Assembly (NCBI GenBank): GCA_026874595.1
Contig: CM049317.1
Span: 38,040,401-38,104,400, forward strand
Source: Sipunculus nudus
Taxonomy: Eukaryota > Annelida > Sipuncula > Golfingiida > Sipunculidae
Direction: 5' to 3'
DNA: 64,000 bases
Below, in pieces: positions 24,700 through 34,977 of this stretch (its first letter is position 1; the number at the start of each line of letters is the position of its first letter). Both the position numbers and the translations under genes were made by a program. Below the pieces are notes generated by a model that saw only the letters and a program-made list of their open reading frames with translations, was not told the DNA's origin and did no database searches.

Positions 24700-25022
24700 G
24701 GTCCTATGGGGGGGGGGGGTCACCGGGTACATTGTAGCGGGGCCCGCAGGGCCCAAGGGGCGTCCCGAATAAGACAGGCATTTCCTATAGGCCCAAAAAA
24801 ACGTTTCGGTATGTATAGATGTCTCTTTTATTTAATTTTTCAGCCTATAAACATTTTCGTCGGGTGAGCTTCAGAAGATCCAAGCCGAACAAGAACTTAG
24901 TATATCCGGCGAAATTTTGTAACGTTTTTAAATAATACAGATCTCACTACACACCAACTTATAACAACTTACATATAGTATTTATGAAATAATTAAGTTC
25001 CGGACGTTTGTTTCTGAATCAC

Positions 25023-25074
<52 letters not shown>
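24700..25074 (-). repeat. Dispersed repeat family A, partial copy 3, with (TA)n end
   Basis: From about 24950 to 25026 (ACACCAACTTATAACAACTT ... AATCACTCG) it matches copy 2, and it again ends in (TA)n at 25026-25074. Left of 24940 the sequence differs and contains a G11 run near 24708 and CCCAAAAAAACGTTTCGG. Confidence 0.65.
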
Positions 25075-25083
<9 letters not shown>

Positions 25084-25131
25084 GAATTTGCATGTATATA
25101 CATATATATATATATATATATATTTATATAT

Positions 25132-25941
25132 TGTTACAGGTGCTCTTTTTATTATGTGACACCGGCGTAACTCCTGTTGTGGCGCTCGTGTCTGGCCGCG
25201 TGTTACTTTCTATGTTTAATCCGTACCGGTTGGACTCTCGTTGTCATGTGAGCCTTGAGCTTTCACGCCTGGTCGTGGGTCACGTGATGAGCCTGGTATG
25301 TGGAGGTACACACAGCGCTATTTTCTAGAGAATTCCTGAAGCACGTGTTTATTGTGATTGTGCAAGATCTTAAAGACTGCTCGAGAAGTGGAAAATTCCC
25401 GGCTTGGGGTGTGAAGGTATATAAAGGGACTGTTTTTTAGAACCAGAGAGAGAGAGAGCAGAGCAGATTCCAGCGGACGCAGAAGCGTGTGTCAGATTCT
25501 AGGACCTTATCCGAAGAATGCGGCAATTATACATTTTCAAAGACTTTCTCCTGGATTTTATGCGTTTGGACTTCAGTTTACTTACTGGATTATTACAAGA
25601 GCTTTACACCGGACTGTCATTCTCCGAGAGGATACTTTTAAAGAACGTATCGTTGTGATGGTGTTGGTATCCAGGTACTGTACCATTATCTTTCTGTGTG
25701 ATTGTATTAACTTGTTGCTATACCGCTGTTTTACTGTATAATTGTATTGATTTAGCGTATTGTATTATTGGGGTTGTTTTAAGAATAAATTATAGTTATT
25801 TGTTAACAAAAATACTGACTTCTTTGTTCATTCCCCTAGACATTTCCCGCTGCCTGGTGTTGCGGAATCTGATTTTTTTTTATCTCCGTTACAGAATTTG
25901 TGTTCGTCACGCATACGTGGTCTGTTTATATTAGGTTCCGT

Positions 25942-25945
<4 letters not shown>
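25132..25945 (+). mobile_element. Solo LTR, plus strand
   Basis: It starts TGTTACAGG and ends TTCCGTAACA, giving 6-bp inverted ends with the TG...CA of LTRs. Internal signals lie in LTR order: TATA box TATATAAAG (25418-25426), a GAGAGAGAGAGAGCAG leader, AATAAA (25784-25789), then GTTCCGTAACA. It sits inside a (TA)n tract with ATAT on both sides (25128-25131 and 25946-25949), consistent with a 4-bp duplication but not informative in TA repeats. No internal region follows, so it is solo. The second family member is at 19143-19976 in the opposite orientation. Termini suggest a Ty3/gypsy element, by inference. Confidence 0.85.
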
Positions 25946-25984
<39 letters not shown>

Positions 25985-26286
25985 TATATATATATGTAGT
26001 GTTGAAACAATATGAATTATATGTTTATAATATATATCTCTGACAAGTGTAATTACATACACCAAAAAATGGTCGAATGTTTGAATGTTTCATGAACATA
26101 AAAATCATCCACTGGACAATGAAAACCATAAGTATAGTTTCTATACATGTCCTCGAACCATTCTGTTAATATATAGGCAGTAACCGGTCACGTGATCCAG
26201 GCATTCTTCCCTGACACTCTGCTACTCACGGTGATAAATCACAAACTAATTTAAAAGCTTTACTTTGGAAATTTGCAGCTGATCAT

Positions 26287-26338
26287 TGTTACGGGGTGAC
26301 ATAAAAGCGGACCGCTAGTTAAGCTTGTCTTCGTAACA
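26287..26338 (-). repeat. Internally deleted relic of the TRIM-like LTR found at 51.15-51.64 kb
   Basis: TGTTACGGGGTGACATAAAA then GCGGAC is the exact complement of the right end of the LTR at 51280-51306, and it is followed after a short junction by TCTTCGTAACA, which resembles the complement of the left end. Only 52 bp remain. Confidence 0.7.
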
Positions 26339-26370
26339 CAAAATATATGATCGACTCACTTTTTCATACG

Positions 26371-26843
26371 CTCTTTACACAGCGCTTTACCTATAGGCCT
26401 GCTACCTATATCGTAAGCGCTGTTTGTTTTAACCTGGTATCCTGAATTGCTACCCCCAGAGGGGAGCACTGTATTTTGGTCCAATCAGATGAGACCCTGT
26501 GCTGGAAGACAAAACGGTTTACCAGCCAAGCGAGGAATACACGGAGCCAATGTTGTTCATTTCTTTTTGAGTGACAGCTTATCGCCCCGGCAAACATTAA
26601 ACAGACCACAGGCTCAGAGAGAATGGCCCCACTCGTGGTTTCTGGGCGGAGCCTGATGCCTGTTGAGTGTTTGTTGACTGGCGTTTGGTTGGCTGCTAGT
26701 CACATCAGCAGTTTTTTTTTTTTTCAGCAGACTGGCCCACCACCTGGTGTTTAAATGCATCATAAACGGTCAAAGCAGGCAGCGGGAAAAACCAGTAGCT
26801 TCTTTAGAAGCGCAAGATTTCCGCTGTCTCGGGAGCGTAACTT
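26371..26843 (+). repeat. Dispersed repeat family C, interrupted by about 370 bp
   Basis: 26371-26421 (GCTCTTTACACAGCGCTTTA ...) and 26793-26843 (GTAGCTTCTTTAGAAGCG ... GGGAGCGTAA) together match the continuous 110-bp copy at 55237-55346. The 370 bp between them look like a later insertion, but I see no clear inverted ends or target duplication. The insert has a T14 run near 26712 and no genes. Confidence 0.65.
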
Positions 26844-28213
26844 TTTCACAGAGACCTCAACACCAATTCCAACATATTTAAACTCACGTGTTGAATACAT
26901 AATTATGGCAAGTTATGGGCCGAATAATTGATAACGACGTCTGTTCAGCTAAGCCGGAATTATTTAACACTACTGAGGCGCTATGAACAGAAGGTAAAAT
27001 AAAGCACCGTCATCGTCATGGAAACAGGGACTCCTCGACGGGAGAATTGTAAACGTGCCAACATATCGACTGTCATGTTGATACCTGTTAAAACGTACGG
27101 CTACTGCCCGAATGTATCGAATACATACGGAGAGAAAATACGCCCCAGAAATATCAACTCAGATTTTATTAAGTTGAAAGGATGATTAATTATAAGTAAA
27201 TTAAATCCACAATTCTTGTCACTTCGCCATAATTACAAAACATTGAGTAACTGAGGACATACCGAACTAAAACCTTTGACTATATAAAAAAAAATATTTG
27301 CCGTTGAAGCAAATTTATTAATTTTGTTCGACACCCTCGGTTTTTATCTGTCACCCTTTTTATCATTATTTTGATAATTCTCAGATCGTTCAACTCATCC
27401 ATGCTCTCCTGTGATCCTCTCTCCAGTGTTGTTAGGCGGCAGTTCAGCCATTCTTTTTCCTTATCCTGGTATCATGTATCAACCTTATTCACAGATGACT
27501 TCTTCTGAAGCAATAGAATATATAACAATTTGGGAAAGATTTTAACTGAAATCCACCTTACAATTAGAAACTGGAAAACTTTACCTGCAAACTCTTTCAA
27601 ATCTATTTTCAACAATGCAGTATTCCAGGATGGGCTTATAATTCACATTGGTTTCATATTCACTATATTTGCGTGTCGAAAATGTAACGAAAATTGTATG
27701 TGGTGTGATTATTGCTGATATTGCTGTTCGTTTACTTGAAAAAAAGTGGATTGTCTAAACAAAGTTTGTGGACGTGGCGCCTCAGGACCTTTGTTTATAA
27801 ATAAAAGGTAAACAAAATCTTCCTCGTGAGCAGTTAAAGCAGCTTCGCTGTAGATAATACATGTCGACATTGGCCTTGTTTTTGAAGCGACGGATCTATG
27901 TTCAATAATCATGAAATGAACCATCCTTGCCAGGCTTTTTGGACGTAAATGTCATTTTTACAAAGTTAGGTCTGTACCCTATCATCGCCAGCCAGCGGAC
28001 CAAACCTTTGTGCTCGGTTAGGCGTACCGTGTAGCCTAAGATGTTTTTTCCCTAACGCACTGTCTCCGCAATCTCATTGATTTTACTGTAACTAACTTGA
28101 AACGCAGTTTTTCCAAGCGCTGACATTATTCCTTTTTTTTTGGTTGTGTTGCTAGATTGTTCACCCCTTTATCACTAGGGGACCGCCTTCTATTTTATCT
28201 CTTTTTATTTCAC
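26844..28213. other. Unassigned DNA
   Basis: No recognisable gene or repeat on either strand. Confidence 0.5.
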
Positions 28214-28505
28214 ACTAGCTGATAAACCCGGTAACCAAGCTTTTTTTATCTGGTTATGGGATGGGGGGGGGGGGGACTGAATTAAATGAAATTAAGAATG
28301 TTGGCTCATTTATTAACAGAAGATAATACAAAATATAGATTTTCAGTGGGATACTGTCCCAATAAGATATGTACACATATGTTTTACATTTATTTTGTGG
28401 CGCTCTGCTCGGGGCAAGATATTCATACATCGGTAAGTTTACCTGGTCAGTGATGATGTTAACATTTGCCAACTGCAGTAGTACGCGGGGGCATTCAGAT
28501 TTTGG
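28214..28505 (+). repeat. Dispersed repeat family B, copy 1
   Basis: It begins ACTAGCTGATAAACCCGG and ends GCGGGGGCATTCAG. A second copy in the opposite orientation is at 55435-55754. Shared internal blocks include TTTTCAGTGGGA.ACTGTCCC, GGTAAGTTTACCT and CCTGGTCA.TGA.GATGTT. Both copies give a short translated pattern (NVNI..DQV....YE.LA), which reflects nucleotide similarity rather than an evident gene. Confidence 0.8.
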
Positions 28506-30337
28506 AAGATCTTTGATTGGTTACATATTTTATAATTGATATGAAAGATGAATTAAATCTATGTTTTAAGGCAAGGAAGGTGTTCCTAAAAAAGAGACGC
28601 AGAACCCAACCCCCCCCCCCCCCCCCATTTCCTTTTTCAGCAGCCGCCACCCCTTATAAAGTGTCAGATCAATATGTGCGGCCAGGACCCCCCTCCCCCC
28701 CCCCCCCCCTTTTCGGACCTTGGGACCTTTTTAGGTTTTGTAGGGGCTAACTATTGTATTTAAGGTGAACAAAAAACACTCAGAGTAAGAAATTATGTGT
28801 TTTGTAAGGACTTTAACTGATGTATTTAAATAGGAAACCTACTAAATGTAAGAAAACAGAGTTCAGTTGATGAAATCTTAATTAAAGGCCCCTGATTATC
28901 GGCTGGGAAAGGTCCTCATATTTAGTAAGCATCGACAATATCTATGCCAATTTAACCGACAGAAGGTATTTGTTCGTGAAACATATTTTATATATTGATA
29001 AGCATTTGGGTTATTATTTGGGTATAATATCCGTGACGCGGTTTTGTAAATGTATACAGAAACTTATGCACGTGCTGCTTTGGATAGTTTACGTGATACA
29101 ACTGTTTCCATAATTGTTGAGGATGTAAATGCAAGGTGATCGTGCAGTAACATTTGTTTTGTTCATTTGAACATTATGTAAACGGATTACATGGATGAAT
29201 TGGGGAATAACCACTTTTGCATACCGGTATAAGAAATGAGTGCCAAAGGATCGAGAGTCACATGTTTTTCACATTTACTGACCATGCACGTATGTCAGTG
29301 ACTGGGGCAAATGTCAGGCCAAACATGCTCAAAACCTCCACTGACAGCTGGATTTATTCATATGCACAACAGTCATTAATCCTGAGCTGGAGCGAACGCC
29401 GCAGGCATTCCGGCCTCTGCCGAAGACAGTTCGAATGTTTACGGTGGTAAACTCCACGCAATATAAAATAAAAAATAATTAACTCACTATAAATGGTGGT
29501 TTCATTTAAAATGTTTTATTCTCATATCGGAGACGTCACAATAACATTTAAATAAGGTATGACAGAGTGTCAAACGCAACGAGGTTTTAGAGAACATTGA
29601 GGACAACTTCTAACTTCTATTTATAAGTATAAGATGAGATATCGGAATAGGCCGCTTGAATTGTTAATATTTTATCATAAATTATAAGAGTTGGTCGCAC
29701 TGAGTACGCTCCTCGTTACAACGTACATTCTCTCGTAATGGCGTTGATAATCCTTTACTTCCAGGAACATGATGTGCCCCTCTAACTTTGGACAAGCTTC
29801 AAGTTGCTTAAACAGAATCCCATCTTGAAATGATCGCTAAAGGTCATGGAGAAGTCGATCTTATAGCTTTCTGCTGGTTGTCGAGTGTTTTCAGGTCATC
29901 CAGGGCAAGCACAAACATATTAGCTTGTCGTTCTTTTAAAAAAGACAGGCGTTACAGTACGGAAGTTTCTGATGTTGATCATAATGGCTGGTGTTACATT
30001 GGTAGTTCTTGGACATACTATGAGTCTCTGCGCTATGACATGCTTACCTAAAGTCAATTTACGCTGTTGATTTTCATCTGACACCATCCAATATTGTTTC
30101 CTTGGCGAGTAATTGGTCCTTGGTTCGATTGATGCTGTTCTCGCATCCTTTCCTTCTGCTGGTAAGAAGTCTTTTTGTGGGAAAAAAATACAGGCTCATC
30201 CCGTATGGACTGATAGTATTATTATCAGTAGTTATAGATTTAGTATTAGTCTTATAGGTAAGATCCCAAGCCTGAAGAATACTTAGGTGGATCATAGGGA
30301 TTTCGGGTTATACAGAAGTAGTTGAGCCTTATAATTA

Positions 30338-30375
<38 letters not shown>

Positions 30376-30397
30376 ATTTATATTATTTTTGTTTCAG
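28506..30397. other. Unassigned DNA upstream of the receptor exon
   Basis: Poly-C runs lie at 28611-28626 and 28688-28709, with a (TTA)n tract at 30331-30373. A polypyrimidine tract and CAG acceptor end the stretch at 30397. No other gene is seen. Confidence 0.6.
30381..30397 (+). promoter_or_regulatory. Splice acceptor before the receptor coding exon
   Basis: TATTATTTTTGTTTCAG is a strong 3' splice site; the exon would start at 30398, 45 bases before the ATG. This implies at least one upstream non-coding exon. Confidence 0.6.
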
Positions 30398-30442
30398 AGG
30401 AGGACTTAACTGGGATCTGAGCGGCCGTCGTGAATCATCAAG

Positions 30443-31432
30443 ATGACATTTTATTATTCCAACCAGACACTAAGCCCCGCGCTGAAGGCGGCCGGGACGG
30501 TGATGGGGTCGGTGGTGATTAGCGTGGGACTGTTCGGGAACGTGCTGCTGTTTATATCTATCATTCTGACCAAACAGCTCCGGAGGCGAGCAAACGCCTT
30601 CATCGCCAGCCTTGCTATATCGTACTTGATCCCTCTGCTGACCGTGTTTCCTCTCTACGTACACACGTATCGTACCGGCTACTGGGCATGGGGAGAAAAG
30701 ATGTGTCTGCTTACGTTTATGATCAACTCTGGCGGTGTGTCGGCGTCCATCGTTCATATGATATTCATAGCTTTTTACAGGTACGCCATGATCGTCCACC
30801 CTGTCTTTTACAGAAAACTCGAAAAGATGTGTGTTGTTGTAATATTGATCATACTGGCATACGTAGGCCCGTACACCGCTGGCATTACAGGCAAACTTCG
30901 AGCTATGCTTGGCCTTGTGAACCAGAGTCATTCTTTTGCCGTACTGGAGGTGTTTTGTGTGTCGCTAGATGGCACTAGAAGCACTCTGTTCGTGGTGGCC
31001 CTGTTTGTCGGCATGTTTCTATTCATCGCTTACTTCTACTTCATGATATACTGGGTAGTGAGGAAGAGCCGGAAACGCGTCACGGCCGAGAACAAGGGCT
31101 CCACCAATAAGGAAAGCGGACTGAGTAAGCGGAAAGTCAAAGCGGAAGTGGCTCTTATGAAAGTGATGCTTGTAACATTTTTGCTGTACACGGTTAGTTA
31201 CATCCCATGGCCGCTTGTGTGGGACTTATTCAAAGACCAACAGCTATCTGGATGGTTGTGGCTAGTTCTTAACTTTGGTTTGTGGTCCTCGTGCAGTACA
31301 ACATGGCTCGTATACGGGCTCATGAACCCTCAGTTTCGAACGGCCTACCGGGCGATATTAACCTGCAAAATCCATAGCGCCAGACATACGGCACCTACAC
31401 AGGCCCCGGAAACGGAAGCATCCAAGTTTTAG
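30443..31432 (+). CDS. Class A (rhodopsin-like) G-protein-coupled receptor, divergent
   Basis: An intact 329-codon frame with seven hydrophobic segments at about residues 16-42, 51-73, 87-110, 129-148, 181-206, 238-260 and 270-292, so an integral membrane receptor. Seen: GN in helix 1 (32-33), paired cysteines Cys88 (start of helix 3) and Cys172 (second outer loop), glycosylation sites at Asn7 and Asn160, a basic third inner loop (207-237), and YGLMNPQFRTAY (291-302) after helix 7. Unusual: the helix 2 Asp is Tyr61, DRY is Tyr112-Arg-Tyr, CWxP is SYIP (252-255), NPxxY is TWLVY (287-291), and helix 4 lacks its usual Trp. The start has A at -3. By general look it is nearest to Moody/Tre1, GPR84 or melatonin-type receptors, but the ligand cannot be predicted. 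A single coding exon after an untranslated exon fits many invertebrate receptors. Confidence 0.9.
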   Translation: MTFYYSNQTLSPALKAAGTVMGSVVISVGLFGNVLLFISIILTKQLRRRANAFIASLAISYLIPLLTVFPLYVHTYRTGYWAWGEKMCLLTFMINSGGVSASIVHMIFIAFYRYAMIVHPVFYRKLEKMCVVVILIILAYVGPYTAGITGKLRAMLGLVNQSHSFAVLEVFCVSLDGTRSTLFVVALFVGMFLFIAYFYFMIYWVVRKSRKRVTAENKGSTNKESGLSKRKVKAEVALMKVMLVTFLLYTVSYIPWPLVWDLFKDQQLSGWLWLVLNFGLWSSCSTTWLVYGLMNPQFRTAYRAILTCKIHSARHTAPTQAPETEASKF

Positions 31433-31667
31433 TCTGCGTGTGACATTTATAACACCGATAGTCAAAAGATTTACCGGTTTGTGTCCTGTACGTTTCCATT
31501 ATAAAGCCTCAAAGCTTATTCAAGGCGCAGCGTCCAGGATGGCACAACCAAACAAATCAGTCAATTATCGGTTTGAAATTATTATTACAATTTTGTATAG
31601 TGACTTTTAATGTGAAGAAAGGTGTTCTCAGACCACACTTACAAACATGTCACAGTTAGGATATTCA

Positions 31668-31673
31668 AATAAA
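31668..31673 (+). promoter_or_regulatory. Polyadenylation signal of the receptor gene
   Basis: The first canonical AATAAA after the stop codon, giving a 3' untranslated region of about 250 bases. Confidence 0.5.
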
Positions 31674-34600
31674 ATACACGCGGCACCATTCGCATGATAA
31701 AGCTAAGCGCATTGATCGACTGTTGACCTGATGATAAATCCGGCAGCACAAGGTGCAAGGAAAATGGTTATTAACAGTAACAAGTAAAGATAGGGCAAAG
31801 GTCAGGTTCAAAAGAGAACAATTGCAGAGAAATTTATATCAACATATCAAATATGTAGTATCTAATTTGTGTGTAAGGGGTATAACAGAAATAAGGCCTT
31901 GTTGTTACCCTTATAAAACGTGTAAAGTTATCATTTTTCCTCAGTGTTATCGGGAATTTTTGACGAAAAGAAAAATTGAATTCTTGTGACAGAATCTGGC
32001 TCAACATTATGGATTGACTGATTGCTTTCTCTGCGAGAATAACGTGGCGCTTATAGTCACTTGGAATTCCGGTTTCTATTGGAACTGTTGGTAGTAAGTC
32101 GATTTATATGGTGTTTATCTGTGATTACATTTTATCAAATTAAAGTGACTTTAATGTGTATTTTGATTGTAATATTGAATCCATATTTTAGGAGAAAAAA
32201 ATGCCTGTGATTGATATGTATGATATTACATCTCAAAAGATCTGCATTTGTCGTTCAGTGGTTGAGTAAGGTATGCAAACAGGTCAGCCGTTTGCCAAAC
32301 CCATAATGTAAAATAAAATATATTGTATTTATGTTCCTGAATTATATATGATGATTGTAAAATATATGTAAATATTTAAATATAAAAATAATTCCTGCTT
32401 ATAATACGAAATGCTATGGCCATATAATTGTTTTTTTTTTTTTTTTTTTTTTTTTGCTAATATATCAGGAATGATTAATTGTACAAAATTGTTTAAATTC
32501 GCAATATCAGTTTGTTGTTAATTCGAAGAACTATATGCGTGAACATACAACATCCAAATTACAGTAACCAAAGAATGCTGTACTCTCGATGAATAGATTT
32601 AAGCAAACAATCAATTGTATACTCCATTGAGCCAAACACTTACGTAAAGATAATTGGCCCTTTTCAGAGGCTAAAAAAAAAACGTTTTTGACATATTATT
32701 CATATGACATGTATCTATCTTTAAATAAACTGTCCGTATAAAATGTATGTATATGACTTCTCGTGTTGGTAACTTACCGCAATGATGAGCCATGGGTATG
32801 GATGATCACGTGATGAAAGACTAGAAAGGGAGAGACGAGGGACTGAATTTTCACGATCAGTTGATGTACATTCTTACTTTTATTGTAAATGTGCACTAAT
32901 ATATTTTAAGTGTCTGCACTAATGTGTTTAAAGTATATAACGGTTTATTACCTTTCGATGATACCACTATGATTGAGACAGACCATCTCATGGGACAGGG
33001 GATGGGACGTGGTATAGCACATTGATTATGTTATTATTCATTACATAATAGAAGCTTGAGAGCTCGTGCCAAGGATGTATAACAACTCTCTGTGATCAAG
33101 CAGTCCTGAATACCTTTATCCAAAATTTATTAAAGTTCTGCGTGTGTAGATCGGTGTGTTTGAGTGTTTATGTTCCTCAGTCCAGTATATATCCCGGTCA
33201 ATACAAACGTGTCAGCACGGAGGTTCTGTCAAAGCAGAACGTGGCTTGTCCCGGAGTCATGCCGGTCTACACCACACACAATGTGAATAAAATCAATTCA
33301 CCGCATATTGTCTCTCCCTTTTTCATCTTATATTGTGTGGATTCGTAAATACATATTTATACATGAATTGTCCCGCCTCAATTCGTTTCTACCTCGGGGG
33401 CCGCGTTGGTGACAGTATACAGCTCTGTCAGTCAGTTCATATTTAGTCCGGCACTTTACTATCGTGATAATAGAAATAGGAAGTGACCCATTTCTCTCAC
33501 TTGTGGTACAAATGACCATATAAATTACATTTAATTAACCTGAATGTTAAGGTCATGACGGTTCTAATTTTGGCTTAGTACATTATCACAAGCCATTTTG
33601 TTTTGAACGGAAAAAAATTTATTTTACTTTCATTCAATAAAATAATGAGGTTTTGTAACAGGTAGAAATTGAATCTGATTATATGATTCTGTTCAATTTT
33701 TTTTCTTTTGAATAATTTTATATTTTTGTTCTTCAAAGACTCATCATGACTTATCTCAAAGCAGTTTAATTTTTATGCCGCCGTTTGTTCCAATATATTG
33801 ATATCTCTAACAAAAATAATCCTGGCCAACCATAATGCGACAGAAAAACCAATGGTCCCGATAAAAGCAATAACAAAATCCTGTATCAGATAACAGAACA
33901 CCTCTTCAAATATTTCCAGTCTAATTTTTAACTTATATAGCCGAGGTTTACAGATTTTTAGGTGGGGCTTGGGAGCTTATGACTTGATATCACTGACGAT
34001 ATAAGTCACATCCGTCTGTACACATTGCAGTTAGCGTAGTCTCCCGGGGGGAGGGGGGGGGGGGGGATGTCCCCCCTTGATATCTGCTCATGAGCATTCT
34101 TAGGCAAAAAAAAAAACAAATAAAATGTTGGCAGTTTGTTCAATGTATGGTTAGTGCTTATAAGAAAAATACCCACAGAAATGCCAATTTATAGCCTGTA
34201 TTTTTTTTTTTAATTCTACACCGAAATGGTTTTAGTTCTTACCTAAATATGCTCAGATCTCATGGGGGCGGAGAACATCATATATGGGATATACACACAG
34301 GTTATGCTTCGCTCTGACAAGGCATTTACAAGTGTATTCTTGTTTGCTTCCTGACACTATTAACTGTTACCTTGTGTCTTCCATGGACTGACATAGTTCT
34401 TTGCATTACGCGCTATCAATTGATTGCATCAAATGAGACAGATAAAGTCTTACCAGGTAAAATAGTTCATATTAATTCCCAGTTGACCAGCCTTATCATG
34501 GTATCCATCAGTGAAGAGATTCTTAACAGATGATCTGGTTATTTTACCAGGAATAATGAATCTAATGGCACTAATGGCAGGGGATGTACAACCTCTGTTT

Positions 34601-34911
34601 ATAAAGCTGCCACTTCTAGCACGCAGCTTGTCCATCGTTATCGCAGACAGAAAACATTTTTAACATGAACTCATCAAGTCAAAAGCAGTAGAACACATAC
34701 ATTCAAAAAATACGGAACTTGCAATGTATAAGCTTCAAGGAATGTTAATTCCCTTCCACAAAATAAGATATTTGATCTGGAATTCTATGGTGAACTTTAT
34801 ACTGTGGGATTAGGAAGAACTCCCATCTTCACCGCCCGCAGTGCGTTATCTTCTGTAATAAATCTCCCTGACGGGGAGGGAGGGGAGGGGGCCGAAATAT
34901 TTTGGGATAGG

Positions 34912-34977
<66 letters not shown>

